Positions 29,135 to 37,420 of a DNA stretch of 64,000 nt are shown here, in pieces. The stretch is from the NCBI RefSeq assembly GCF_001605885.1, contig NZ_LRPE01000011.1, forward strand, positions 123,730 to 187,729, in the 5' to 3' direction. The translations under genes and the position numbers were made by a program. This DNA is from Acinetobacter lactucae. Its GTDB lineage: Bacteria > Pseudomonadota > Gammaproteobacteria > Pseudomonadales > Moraxellaceae. A model generated the notes under the pieces. It was given only the letters and a program-made list of their open reading frames with translations, was not told the DNA's origin and did no database searches. Within the stretch, counting starts at the first letter, position 1, and each line of letters starts with the position of its first letter.

Positions 29135-29187
29135 CTCTTTGCATTTAGCAAAGAGCCAAAATGGTCAAATCCGTAGTTTTTTTGACC
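29135..29187. repeat. Two tandem inverted repeats between ubi gene and SutA-like gene
   Basis: CTCTTTGC / GCAAAGAG around ATTTA (29135-29155) and GGTCAAA / TTTGACC around 11 bases (29163-29187). Read leftward they lie after the last ubi gene and before the SutA-like gene. Neither ends in a T-run on the minus strand, so they look more like leader or processing structures than a classic terminator. Confidence 0.5.
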
Positions 29188-29273
29188 GAATTGGTAATGA
29201 TATATAAATGATTGTTTAAAAAATATCTACTGATATTTTTTTAGACCAGTAGAGCATAAACTACATAATTATT

Positions 29274-30506
29274 TTAACGACTATACTGGGTGTTTTGTAA
29301 AGCCCCTAAACCATTTGCTTGTTGCATAAAACGCTCTTTTAGGAACGAAATTTGTTCAACTTGCTTGAGTCCCATATTTCGAACCCAAATAAATGGAAAT
29401 AGCTCACTACTTTCCAACCAGCCAATTGCTGACATGCTATGCATCATTGCATCATTCTGGCCTTTACGGCGATGTTCATAACGCAACAATGTCTGTTCAT
29501 TTGCCCATATACCACGTGCTAAGTCATGTAACAGTGCATCACAGAGTACAGCTGCATCTAGACAGCCAATATTTACCCCTTGTCCAGCAAGTGGATGAAT
29601 AACATGTGCTGCATCTCCAATTAAAGCTAAACCAGCTTTAACGTATTGTTTTGCGGCGCGCGCTTTGAGCGGGAATTGTGCTCTTGAGCGTACATCTAAC
29701 ACTTCACCCAACATATGTTGGCTTTCTCGGGTTAAAAGCTGCATAAACTCATGATCGGTTAAAGCAGAATATTCATCGGTATAATCATCAGGTAGTGTCC
29801 AGACAATTGACTGCCAGTAGCCATTTTCACCTTCTTCAAGACTAGCCATCGGCAAATAAGCTAAAGGCCCTGTAGGTAAGAAAATTTGCCGAGCCACATA
29901 ATTGTGGGGTTTAGATGTTTTAATGGCACAGCTAATCGCTGCTTGCTTGTAATCTAATACGTCTAGATCAATAAAAGCCTGTTCTCGTACAAATGAATTG
30001 GCACCATCTGCCCCAATCAGCAGTTTTGTTTTAAGTGTCGTACCATCTGCCAATTGAATATGCCAACACCCAACTCCCTGCTCAATGCGAGTCACGCGAA
30101 CTTGAGTGCGATAATCTGTTAACTGCTCAAGCATTTTTTGTTGAATAGCAACATTCAATACACTTGGCTCAACCATAGAACCTAAGGACTGTTCTGGCAT
30201 TGGTCTTTGTATGGACTCATGGCCGAAATTAATTTCACCATAGCCATTCAGATTCCACACTTGCATGCCTGTATATGGCATTTGACGTGCTAGATCATCC
30301 CAAACATTGACAGTTTTAAGTAAATGAATGGTCGCTTGGCTGAGTGCTAAAACACGTGGGTTCATCACACCCAGTGTCTTTTCAACATCCAGTACAGGAG
30401 CAGCATCAAGCACAGTAGGCTGTACACCGCCTTGGGCAAGCAATAAAGCTGTTAAACCACCAACCAGTCCACCACCAATAATGACAACATCTAATATTTC
30501 ACTCAT
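29274..30506 (-). CDS. FAD-dependent ubiquinone biosynthesis hydroxylase (UbiI/UbiF group)
   Basis: Aromatic-ring hydroxylase of the UbiH/UbiF/VisC family. N-terminal FAD fold VVIIGGGLVGGLTALLLAQGG (residues 7-27, written here as the Rossmann motif GGGLVGG), a DG motif in LLIGADGANSFVR, and the second FAD motif GDAAHVIHPLAGQGVNIG. Position downstream of ubiH matches UbiI of E. coli, but UbiF or another regioselectivity is equally possible, so no symbol is given. It overlaps ubiH by four bases (ATGA). Confidence 0.87.
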   Translation of the reverse strand: MSEILDVVIIGGGLVGGLTALLLAQGGVQPTVLDAAPVLDVEKTLGVMNPRVLALSQATIHLLKTVNVWDDLARQMPYTGMQVWNLNGYGEINFGHESIQRPMPEQSLGSMVEPSVLNVAIQQKMLEQLTDYRTQVRVTRIEQGVGCWHIQLADGTTLKTKLLIGADGANSFVREQAFIDLDVLDYKQAAISCAIKTSKPHNYVARQIFLPTGPLAYLPMASLEEGENGYWQSIVWTLPDDYTDEYSALTDHEFMQLLTRESQHMLGEVLDVRSRAQFPLKARAAKQYVKAGLALIGDAAHVIHPLAGQGVNIGCLDAAVLCDALLHDLARGIWANEQTLLRYEHRRKGQNDAMMHSMSAIGWLESSELFPFIWVRNMGLKQVEQISFLKERFMQQANGLGALQNTQYSR

Positions 30507-31711
30507 GCTTTTAGCCCCATTGCATAGTTCGCTACTAGTGGCTTAACACCTGGAATGACATCAAATGCAATTAATCCGGTATTACGAATTAATTTTAATA
30601 ATGGATTTTGGTTACTAAAACCACGAACGACAGTATCACAGAACTTAATCACTCGCTGTTGGTCTGACAAACGAGCTTGTTCATAGGCAAGTAAATTATC
30701 AGGATTACCAATATCATCAGAAGCGGTTAGCTGGTTCACTAAATAACGCACCAAAACATCCGCATCACGTAGGCATAGGTTAAAGCCCTGTCCAGCAACA
30801 GGATGGATAGTATGCGCTGCATTACCCATTAAAATAACGCGACCTACAGCTTGTTTATGTGCAAGCACTTGCGAAAGTGGATAACTAAAACGTTTGCCGG
30901 TTTTTTCAAATTTACCCGCTCGGTCACCGTAAGTTTGTTGTAAAGCATTTAAGAAGTGCTGATCATTTTCATCGCCTAACCATTCATCTTCAGTGCCTTT
31001 TTTTACAGGCCATACAACCGAACGGCGATATTCACCCGGTAAAGGCAATAAAGCTAAAGGGCCTAATGCACTAAAACGCTCAAAACCTACTTGTTCATGA
31101 GGTTTTGAGGTCTGTACGGTCGTGACAATTGCAACCTGATCATAATCATGAACATCAACACCGACGCCAATTGCCTGACGACAAAAAGAGTCACGTCCAT
31201 CTGCTGCGATTAGTAGTTTTGACTCAAGTTTTAAGACTTCTTCACCACGCTTGGCTTCAATATGTACTTGTTCAGCATCTTGAGTTAAAGCAGTCACCTG
31301 TACGCCATCAATCAGCTCAATCAAAGGCTGCTGACGTACTTGAGTCAATAGAACACGGCCAAGCCAAGCATTTTCAATCACTTGCCCAAAGCTTTCGACT
31401 TTTTCTTGTTCTGCAATTAAGCGCGCCTTACCAAAACTGCCTTGTTCAGTAATGTGAACTTGTAGAATTGGAGTCGCATGTTGCTGTAATGCATCCCATA
31501 ACCCCAGCTTCTGATAAATCTGGACGCTACGACGCGATAAAGCCGTATTACGCGCATCAAAACTGGAATGATAAGGGGCAACATTTTGATCATCATAGTT
31601 TGGGTATTTCACAGCCTCTAACAGCTTTACTGCAATATTAGCCTTCGCCAGCATGAGTGAAAGGCTAAGTCCAACCATTCCCCCACCTACAATAATCACT
31701 TGTTGTTGCAT
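30503..31711 (-). CDS. ubiH: 2-octaprenyl-6-methoxyphenol hydroxylase UbiH
   Basis: FAD monooxygenase of ubiquinone synthesis. FAD fold IIVGGGMVGLSLSLMLAK at the N-terminus, LLIAADGRDSFCRQ in the middle, and GNAAHTIHPVAGQGFNLCLRD near residue 290. The order ygfB-pepP-ubiH-second hydroxylase is the same as in E. coli, which supports the assignment. It begins 31 bases after pepP and is coupled to the next gene by a four-base overlap. Confidence 0.9.
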   Translation of the reverse strand: MQQQVIIVGGGMVGLSLSLMLAKANIAVKLLEAVKYPNYDDQNVAPYHSSFDARNTALSRRSVQIYQKLGLWDALQQHATPILQVHITEQGSFGKARLIAEQEKVESFGQVIENAWLGRVLLTQVRQQPLIELIDGVQVTALTQDAEQVHIEAKRGEEVLKLESKLLIAADGRDSFCRQAIGVGVDVHDYDQVAIVTTVQTSKPHEQVGFERFSALGPLALLPLPGEYRRSVVWPVKKGTEDEWLGDENDQHFLNALQQTYGDRAGKFEKTGKRFSYPLSQVLAHKQAVGRVILMGNAAHTIHPVAGQGFNLCLRDADVLVRYLVNQLTASDDIGNPDNLLAYEQARLSDQQRVIKFCDTVVRGFSNQNPLLKLIRNTGLIAFDVIPGVKPLVANYAMGLKA

Positions 31712-31742
31712 CGAGTTGTGCTCCTTTGGCGAATACGTTTAA

Positions 31743-33065
31743 TTATGATTTAGCTTGTGCCATTAAATGTTCAATATCTGCAATACTTTTAACTACATCA
31801 GCAGTTAAAACTCGTGGCCCTTTCGATGTTGCGACTACATCATCTTCAATACGAATACCAATACCACGCCATTTTTTATCTACAGTTTCATCGTTTGATG
31901 CGATATATAGGCCTGGTTCAACGGTAACGACCATACCTTCTTCATATTGACGCCAGTCTTCACCTTTTTTGTAAGACCCGACATCATGTACATCCATACC
32001 TAACCAATGACCTGTACCATGCATATAAAATTGACGGTATGCTTCGGTTTCGATAAGTTCGCTCACATCCCCATTGAGCAAACCTAAATCAACTAAGCCT
32101 TCGGTTAAAATTTTAACAGCTACTTCATGAGGCTCACGGTAAGAGTTACCGATACGAACTGCATCAATGGCAGCGTATTGGGAAGCCAATACAACTTCAT
32201 ATAATGCTTTTTGTTCAGCACTAAACTTCCCATTTATTGGAAAAGTACGGGTAATATCTGATGCATAGAACTCATATTCGCATGCAGCATCAATTAAGAC
32301 TAAATCACCGTCTTTAAGAGGTTGGTTATTTTCAACATAGTGCAAAATGCAGGCATTAGCCCCACCACCGACAATACTGTTATAAGACGGTACACAACCG
32401 TTTTGCCCAAATATATAATTGAGTTCGGCTTCAAGCGCATATTCCATCATACCTGGACGCACCATTTGCATTGCACGGGTATGTGCCTGAGCACTAATTT
32501 TTGAAGCAGTTTGCATAAGCTCAAGTTCTTGTGGTGACTTGATTAAACGCATTTCATCAACAATACGGTCGAGCTGTACCAGTTGAGCGGGAGCACCTTG
32601 ATGTCGGTGCTCAGCATCTGCTTTTTTAATCCACTGGATCACCCGTGCATCAAACGCAGCATTTTGCCCAATCCGATAATAAAGGCGTTCTTTATTTAAT
32701 AACTTTTCAATAATTTCTTCATCAAGCAGATCAATTGCATAGGCTTCATCTGCATCATAGTCTTCGATTGCACCGTCAATTCCGGCACGGTAACCATTCC
32801 AGATTTCCATCTCGCGGTTACGTTCACGGCAGAAAAGACTATAACTATAGTCAGTTACATCCTCAAAGGTTTCAATAACTGCAACTGCTTCAGGCTCAGC
32901 AAAGCCCGTCAAATAGAAAAAACTACTATCGGCACGAAATTTATAATCCGCATCACGATTACGGTACATCTCCTCACGCGTTGCAATAATTGCAATACTG
33001 TTCGGACCCATTTTTTCTGCCAGACGGTCTCTACGATGTTGAAAATCAGCTTGAGGCAATTTCAT
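31743..33065 (-). CDS. pepP: Xaa-Pro aminopeptidase
   Basis: Manganese enzyme that releases N-terminal residues next to proline. The pita-bread fold ligands are visible: Asp in LVLIDAACEY and ASDITRTFP, His in HGTGHWLGMDVHDVG, Glu in VTVEPGLY and GIRIEDD. The N-terminal domain (about 1-170) has the FFYLTGFAEPEAV signature. Length of 440 equals the E. coli protein. Middle gene of the ygfB-pepP-ubiH operon. Confidence 0.95.
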   Translation of the reverse strand: MKLPQADFQHRRDRLAEKMGPNSIAIIATREEMYRNRDADYKFRADSSFFYLTGFAEPEAVAVIETFEDVTDYSYSLFCRERNREMEIWNGYRAGIDGAIEDYDADEAYAIDLLDEEIIEKLLNKERLYYRIGQNAAFDARVIQWIKKADAEHRHQGAPAQLVQLDRIVDEMRLIKSPQELELMQTASKISAQAHTRAMQMVRPGMMEYALEAELNYIFGQNGCVPSYNSIVGGGANACILHYVENNQPLKDGDLVLIDAACEYEFYASDITRTFPINGKFSAEQKALYEVVLASQYAAIDAVRIGNSYREPHEVAVKILTEGLVDLGLLNGDVSELIETEAYRQFYMHGTGHWLGMDVHDVGSYKKGEDWRQYEEGMVVTVEPGLYIASNDETVDKKWRGIGIRIEDDVVATSKGPRVLTADVVKSIADIEHLMAQAKS

Positions 33066-33132
33066 AATGATCTACTTGATTTAGAATTTTAAAGTCAAAA
33101 AATAAAATACAACCAATAACACATCGCCTCAA

Positions 33133-33762
33133 TTAGCTTGGGCGATGTGGTGTGAACATTTCTACAATATTCTGATCTGTACCTAGAGCAGCAGTTTTAC
33201 TTTTTGCATGAAAGTTTTTTAATAAAGAACTTTCAGCTACAGTGATTTTTTTTCTGCCAATAGACAAGCTTACAGGGATTAAGCGTACAAATTCATACAA
33301 TTCTTCGTAACTGCTTTCACCTTCCTCATCATTGTCAGAATCTTCAAATTCGACTGCTGCAACATCCTGAAGATGTTCAATGAGTTCACGTTCATCACCG
33401 CGCACATGACCAGATGCTAAACCGAAACCTAATACAACACCCGCACACCAATCAGATAATGCTTGCACACGTTCTTGAAGTAGATGTTCATCGTCTGGAA
33501 GCATTGGTAGATAATCTAATTCGTCTTCCGATAAAGCATGAACTACATCTTCTGCTTCGTCAGTTAAAAGCGTTAAAGCATCGCCACTTAACTCTGGCAC
33601 ATTAAGGGTTGTTAAAATTTGTGACCATTCTTCACGCGTAGGCGCTTCTGTCACACAAACAATACCTGTTAATAGACCATGTAACTCACTAGGGCTTGAA
33701 ATTTCTTCAATTCCTTCAAAATGAGCGTTCCAATCTGTCCAGCCTGAAATATCGTCTTGCAT
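33133..33762 (-). CDS. ygfB: YecA/YgfB family protein (UPF0149)
   Basis: Helical protein of the UPF0149 family; in Pseudomonas YgfB affects ampDh3 expression and beta-lactam resistance, but its function here is not known. Family features are SPSELHGLLTGIVC near the start and LSDWCAGVVLGFGLASG in the middle, followed by a strongly acidic stretch (EFEDSDNDEEGE). Start at ATG 33762 with GGAT six bases ahead gives 209 residues; the upstream in-frame TTG is less likely. First gene of the operon, divergent from the coiled-coil gene before zapA. Confidence 0.87.
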   Translation of the reverse strand: MQDDISGWTDWNAHFEGIEEISSPSELHGLLTGIVCVTEAPTREEWSQILTTLNVPELSGDALTLLTDEAEDVVHALSEDELDYLPMLPDDEHLLQERVQALSDWCAGVVLGFGLASGHVRGDERELIEHLQDVAAVEFEDSDNDEEGESSYEELYEFVRLIPVSLSIGRKKITVAESSLLKNFHAKSKTAALGTDQNIVEMFTPHRPS

Positions 33763-33826
33763 TCGTTTATCCAATCTCTATACTTTGTATATATTACCTT
33801 TGATTGCAATTCTGTGCGACCTCGTT

Positions 33827-34387
33827 ATGTTAGAACAATTACAGCGGCTACAAGCGCATATTAGCGTTTTAAAAACACGCTTACATCATTTAGAGAGTGA
33901 ACATGCGGCACTCTCAGAAGCTAAAGAACTGGCTGAAACAGAGCATCACGCACAAGTTGTGCAAAAAAATAGTATTATCACTAAAAAACAAGAGGAAATT
34001 GAGACGGTAACTGAGCAACTTTCTCAGTTAAAAGGTCAATTTCAACAATTGAATCAAGATGCTAACACACTTGCAGAACGTTATAGCCGATTAGAAAAAA
34101 GTACGACTGATTTAAAAAATCGTTTTCAAGAAATTCTTGCAGAACGAAATGAATTACGTGTTGCAAAAGAAAAGTTACAAGCCCACCAGCGCCAAACCCA
34201 GCAAGAGCTGCATGATTTACAACAAGATCGTGACCGTTTGTTACAAAAAAATGAGCTTGCCAAATCAAAAGTTGAAGCCATTATTCAACGTTTAGGAATT
34301 TTAGGTACAGCTCAAGACCAACATGCGCAAGAAATCCAGCAGCTTGCCCATCCTAATGCTGAAACTGGTGAGGAGACCCAATCATGA
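33827..34387 (+). CDS. Coiled-coil protein upstream of zapA
   Basis: 186 residues, nearly all predicted coiled coil with heptads rich in Leu, Gln, Glu and Lys (LQRLQAHISVLKTRLHHLES, then repeated QL/EL units to about residue 165). No enzyme motif. In pseudomonads a much shorter coiled-coil protein (TIGR02449, ZapB-like) occupies this place next to zapA, so a cell-division role is a fair guess only. Start at ATG 33827, without a good ribosome site; an in-frame TTG at 33785 would add a short hydrophobic stretch. Overlaps zapA by four bases. Confidence 0.75.
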   Translation: MLEQLQRLQAHISVLKTRLHHLESEHAALSEAKELAETEHHAQVVQKNSIITKKQEEIETVTEQLSQLKGQFQQLNQDANTLAERYSRLEKSTTDLKNRFQEILAERNELRVAKEKLQAHQRQTQQELHDLQQDRDRLLQKNELAKSKVEAIIQRLGILGTAQDQHAQEIQQLAHPNAETGEETQS

Positions 34388-34668
34388 GTGAACAAGTCAT
34401 GGTAGAGCTTAGGCTGATTGAGCAGACTTTTAGACTCGCGACTACCGCAGATAAAAAAGATGAACTTGAACGTGCAGCACAGCTTCTTAATGAGAAGTTT
34501 AATGATATGCGCCGTAGTGCACCACGTGTTGAACACAATAAACTTGTCATTATGGTCGCTCTACAGTTAACTCAAGAAGTGCTGAGCCTTAATAAATCTT
34601 TGCAGGAATACACTCACTGTGAACGCCTACTGCAAACGATTTTAGAAGATGTGGAACAAATTGTTTAA
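34384..34668 (+). CDS. zapA: Cell division protein ZapA
   Basis: Stabilises the FtsZ ring at midcell. 94 residues: the N-terminal beta part MVELRLIEQTFRLATTADKK, a central helix with ERAAQLLNEKFNDMRRSA, and a C-terminal coiled coil. ATG overlaps the preceding stop (ATGA), so it is translated together with the coiled-coil gene. Divergent from ygfB and followed by 6S RNA, the conserved gamma-proteobacterial order. Confidence 0.92.
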   Translation: MSEQVMVELRLIEQTFRLATTADKKDELERAAQLLNEKFNDMRRSAPRVEHNKLVIMVALQLTQEVLSLNKSLQEYTHCERLLQTILEDVEQIV

Positions 34669-34687
34669 AAAACCTCAATTAATAAAA

Positions 34688-34728
34688 GCATGCCTTGTAC
34701 TCTAAAACATAGATGCAGGGCATTTTTA
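34688..34728 (+). terminator. Probable terminator after zapA
   Basis: ATGCCTTG pairs with CAGGGCAT (one G-U pair) around a large loop and is followed by TTTTTATT. It separates zapA from the 6S RNA promoter. Confidence 0.6.
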
Positions 34729-34826
34729 TTGAAGGCAACACTCCAGTTGAATATTATTTTCCGCTCTCTAATGTACAAAGCTTCATCAAACGCAAACTAA
34801 GTTTACAGTTCGATAAGCTCAAGTGA

Positions 34827-34854
34827 TTGCCAACAGGGTCATATCGGTTATACT
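34827..34854 (+). promoter_or_regulatory. Promoter of 6S RNA
   Basis: TTGCCA at 34827-34832, a 16-base spacer, and TATACT at 34849-34854, predicting a start near 34861, where 6S homology begins. Confidence 0.7.
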
Positions 34855-34859
34855 TAAGC

Positions 34860-35044
34860 TATCTCTGGGATGTTCGCCAGCGGGTCTATTCCCCTGCCGA
34901 TACTTAAACTTATGGATTGCGTTCTGTATATTTAGAGTGTATGCCTACCTTCGAGTAGGAAACCCAGCAAGTATACGTCGCGTCCACCTTGAACTCATCG
35001 GGTTCAGGGTAACGACACATGCAGCGGCATCTTCGGAGCATTTA
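34860..35044 (+). ncRNA. ssrS: 6S RNA
   Basis: Regulatory RNA of about 185 bases that binds sigma-70 RNA polymerase by mimicking an open promoter, mainly in stationary phase. The 5' block ATCTCTGGGATGTTCGCCAG, the GCGGG...CCCCTGCCGATA segment, and the 3' block ACCTTGAACTCATCGGGTTC followed by AGGGT, then GCAGCGGCATCTTCGGAG, closely match the E. coli molecule as I know it. Ends pair to form the closing stem. Position between zapA and fau is the conserved one. Both ends are approximate to a few bases. Confidence 0.93.
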
Positions 35045-35165
35045 TTTTTAATAATAAAATTCCAAATATTTATTTTAATTAGCCTTCCAATATACATCTA
35101 CGTTTACGATCTTTTTTCAAGCATGACATTATTATTTTATAGATGAATAGTCTCTGCATTCAAAA

Positions 35166-35486
35166 TTACTTTTCTTTTCTACTCAGGCATTCCTGATACC
35201 AAGCTGTTTGAAAATCTTCTATCGCTTTTCTTTTAAAGAAACTGGTCTTGAATACTTTCGTTGAGTAAGCAGAATTAATTAAATCTTGATAAAGTTGTTT
35301 TGCTTTTGGATCTTCAAGGCTATTCGCTATATGCTGCAAGTCTTCAGATGGGACTTTTTGTTGACGCGCTTCCATGACAGTATAAGAAACTTTCTTCACT
35401 ACATTACAAATTTCGGGATCACTTACACTTTCTTCGGCATAACAGCCAAAAGCTAAAAAACTAAGAAAAAATAATTTAAACTTCAT
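35166..35486 (-). CDS. Secreted protein of unknown function
   Basis: 106 residues with a probable signal peptide (MKFKLFFLSFLAFGCYA, cleavage near residue 17; the Cys at 15 does not sit in a proper lipobox). The mature part is helical and charged, with two further cysteines (EICNVV and QECLSR) that could form a disulphide. I do not recognise the family. It lies between 6S RNA and fau on the opposite strand from both. Confidence 0.7.
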   Translation of the reverse strand: MKFKLFFLSFLAFGCYAEESVSDPEICNVVKKVSYTVMEARQQKVPSEDLQHIANSLEDPKAKQLYQDLINSAYSTKVFKTSFFKRKAIEDFQTAWYQECLSRKEK

Positions 35487-35539
35487 ATACCTACCTTATT
35501 TTTATAGCTTTAAATTAATTAGAGAATCTTATTAACGAA

Positions 35540-35570
35540 AAAGAAATAGTGATCAAGTCACTATTTCTTT
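35540..35570 (-). terminator. Terminator downstream of 37-residue mini-protein
   Basis: On the minus strand AAAGAAATAGTGA, loop CTTGA, TCACTATTTCTTT, then TTCGTT: a 13-bp stem with a T-rich tail, starting 10 bases after the stop codon of the mini-protein gene. Confidence 0.75.
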
Positions 35571-35579
35571 TAAAAGATT

Positions 35580-35693
35580 TTATGCGGGATTAATCACATA
35601 AAAGTAAATAACAAGCCCTACTAAAACAGTTGAAGCAATCGTTAAATAGGTACCGACTGTATTAAAACTCTGTAAGAACTTTAAGATTTCCAT
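35580..35693 (-). CDS. Mini membrane protein, 37 residues
   Basis: An open frame too short for usual calling. It encodes MEILKFLQSFNTVGTYLTIA followed by STVLVGLVIYFYVINPA: one membrane segment (about residues 14-33) after a short amphipathic start. GGGGA lies seven bases before ATG 35691-35693, and an intrinsic terminator follows the stop, so the unit has ribosome site, frame and terminator. I do not recognise it. Function unknown. Confidence 0.65.
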   Translation of the reverse strand: MEILKFLQSFNTVGTYLTIASTVLVGLVIYFYVINPA

Positions 35694-35804
35694 ATCCAAA
35701 TCCCCAAACTACGGTTTATAAAGACAAAAGAAAATTTACCACAACTCAATAATGCCAATCAATTCACATTTATCGGATTTTTTGAGACTAAAAACAATAT
35801 CGAC

Positions 35805-36149
35805 TTATTGATTGCATCTAATGGCAAAAGCATCCTTATAGTAATCAGTTGCACTTTTTAAATCGGAAAGTAATTTTTCTTCGGTATACGGTTTAGGCGA
35901 AATTTTTATTAATGCGGGCATGTATTGAGTTTTATAAACTTCAGGATAATCATGACATAAGATTTTGACTTTAACTTCTTGAGGTGTATTCGGGTTATCC
36001 AACTGATCTAAAAACTCTCCGATTTTACGATCTGACTCTTCAAATTGGACTTTATAATCAACTTCCGCGGCTTCAGGTTCTGCTTGTTTTGTGCAGCCAC
36101 CAAGTAGCATTAAACTACTGATAGTAAGGGTTAGAATTTTTAACTTCAT
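35805..36149 (-). CDS. Small lipoprotein of unknown function
   Basis: 114 residues with a clear lipoprotein signal (SLMLLGGC, Cys at 19) followed by an acidic linker (TKQAEPEAAEVDYK). Two more cysteines in the mature part (ILCHDYPEVYKTQ and FAIRCNQ) could pair. Residue after the lipid Cys is Thr, so outer-membrane sorting is expected. Family not recognised. It starts with ATG 36149 and stands alone, opposite to fau. Confidence 0.75.
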   Translation of the reverse strand: MKLKILTLTISSLMLLGGCTKQAEPEAAEVDYKVQFEESDRKIGEFLDQLDNPNTPQEVKVKILCHDYPEVYKTQYMPALIKISPKPYTEEKLLSDLKSATDYYKDAFAIRCNQ

Positions 36150-36389
36150 AAGCTTAAGAATGCTGTATCAATCTTTTAAATATACTTAACCTTATTAAAT
36201 GTAAAGAAGTACTGGTAATACGTAAAGAAATAGAAACTTTTAACTTTAAATAGAATATATCGGAACGCTTTATGGCTATTGGTCAATAAATTTAGGCTTC
36301 TTTTCTAAATTACTCTCCTATATCCATAAAGCTGTCGAAAATAGGTATAATTTTGCACGACTGATCTCTAATTTTCGTTAGATTTATAC

Positions 36390-36974
36390 ATGAATGAACT
36401 CAGCTTTATTAGAAAAAATTTAAGATCTAAAAGACGTTCTCTAAGTTCATTTGAGCAAAAACAAGCTCAGCTTAATGTTCTCCATCATCTAAATACTCTC
36501 CCTATTTTCCAATCTTCCAAAAAAATTGGTTTATATTTGCATGCCTTTGGAGAAGTTCACACAGATCTTCTCATAAAGTTATGTTTTCAAAAAAATAAAC
36601 ACGTTTATTTACCGATGATTTGTTCTATGAATCAACGTTTAGTTTGGGTAAAAATATCTAGAAATCAATATATAAACCGACGTTTTTCTCATCATCCATT
36701 AGGTATGAAAGAACCCATGGCAACCCGAGCAAAACATGTATCAAAACTTGATTTACTATTGATGCCACTTTTAGTTTGTGATCACTATGGTACGCGTATT
36801 GGTATGGGAGGTGGCTATTATGACCGTACATTGGCTAGTGCAAAATATAAGCCTTATCGCTTGGGAATAGCTCATCAATTTCAATTTATTGAACATACTT
36901 TAAAACGCCAAAGTTGGGATCAACCCTTAGATGCTTTACTCACCCCTCAACATATTTATTATTTTAAAAGATAA
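36390..36974 (+). CDS. fau: 5-formyltetrahydrofolate cyclo-ligase
   Basis: Converts 5-formyl-THF to 5,10-methenyl-THF with ATP, returning stored folate to use. Family signatures: NLRSKRRSLS at the N-terminus (phosphate-binding basic patch), and GTRIGMGGGYYDRTL at about residues 131-145, the ATP/folate loop. Length of 194 is standard. E. coli ygfA and Pseudomonas homologues also follow zapA and 6S RNA; here three minus-strand genes have come between. Confidence 0.9.
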   Translation: MNELSFIRKNLRSKRRSLSSFEQKQAQLNVLHHLNTLPIFQSSKKIGLYLHAFGEVHTDLLIKLCFQKNKHVYLPMICSMNQRLVWVKISRNQYINRRFSHHPLGMKEPMATRAKHVSKLDLLLMPLLVCDHYGTRIGMGGGYYDRTLASAKYKPYRLGIAHQFQFIEHTLKRQSWDQPLDALLTPQHIYYFKR

Positions 36975-37420
36975 TATTTATATGAAAATTAAAATTAGTC
37001 TTAAGTTTTTAATGCCCCTAAAATCATAAAAGTAACCACCCTAAGGATGGTTACTTCTACGTGACAGACCGATTTACCAACTTATAGTAACACGTCTATT
37101 TAATGTTCAATATTAAATAAGTTTTGCATTATTGTTAATTATACAATGCCGATAAATGGCATGAGAAAATGGTTATTTTTCCACCCAAACGTCTTTTCTA
37201 CTATATGCATATTTCATAATTATTAAGCTAAATTACCTATCCTTTCTACAAAATTTTATTCTTCTTAAGAATTAATCTCTTGATTCATAACATTTTTAAA
37301 AAAAAGTTGACTAAATTAGTCCTTTTTTCCACATTTTCTCTAGTAAGGCCCTTGTAATTTTTAAAATACACATCACTATAAAAAACATGGCAACCTCGTT
37401 GTCACTCATTAGGAGTGCCC
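36975..37420. other. 446-base intergenic region fau to lon
   Basis: AT-rich and without a believable gene. It has a hairpin at 37031-37055 (AGTAACCA / TGGTTACT), probably ending fau transcription though no T-run follows, and a small inverted repeat at 37097-37119 (TATTTAAT / ATTAAATA). The lon promoter must lie in the right part; CTTGTAA near 37350 faintly resembles a heat-shock -35 but the -10 is poor. Confidence 0.5.

Noticed and set aside
34823..35146. 107-residue open frame on the plus strand after zapA
   Set aside because: It covers the 6S RNA gene; the sequence is constrained as RNA, and the frame has no ribosome site.
37097..37119. Inverted repeat TATTTAAT / ATTAAATA
   Set aside because: Pure A/T repeat in AT-rich DNA, likely by chance; no position relative to a promoter.
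37345..37385. Heat-shock (sigma-32) promoter for lon
   Set aside because: CTTGTAA resembles a -35, but no CCCCAT-type -10 is found at the right distance.
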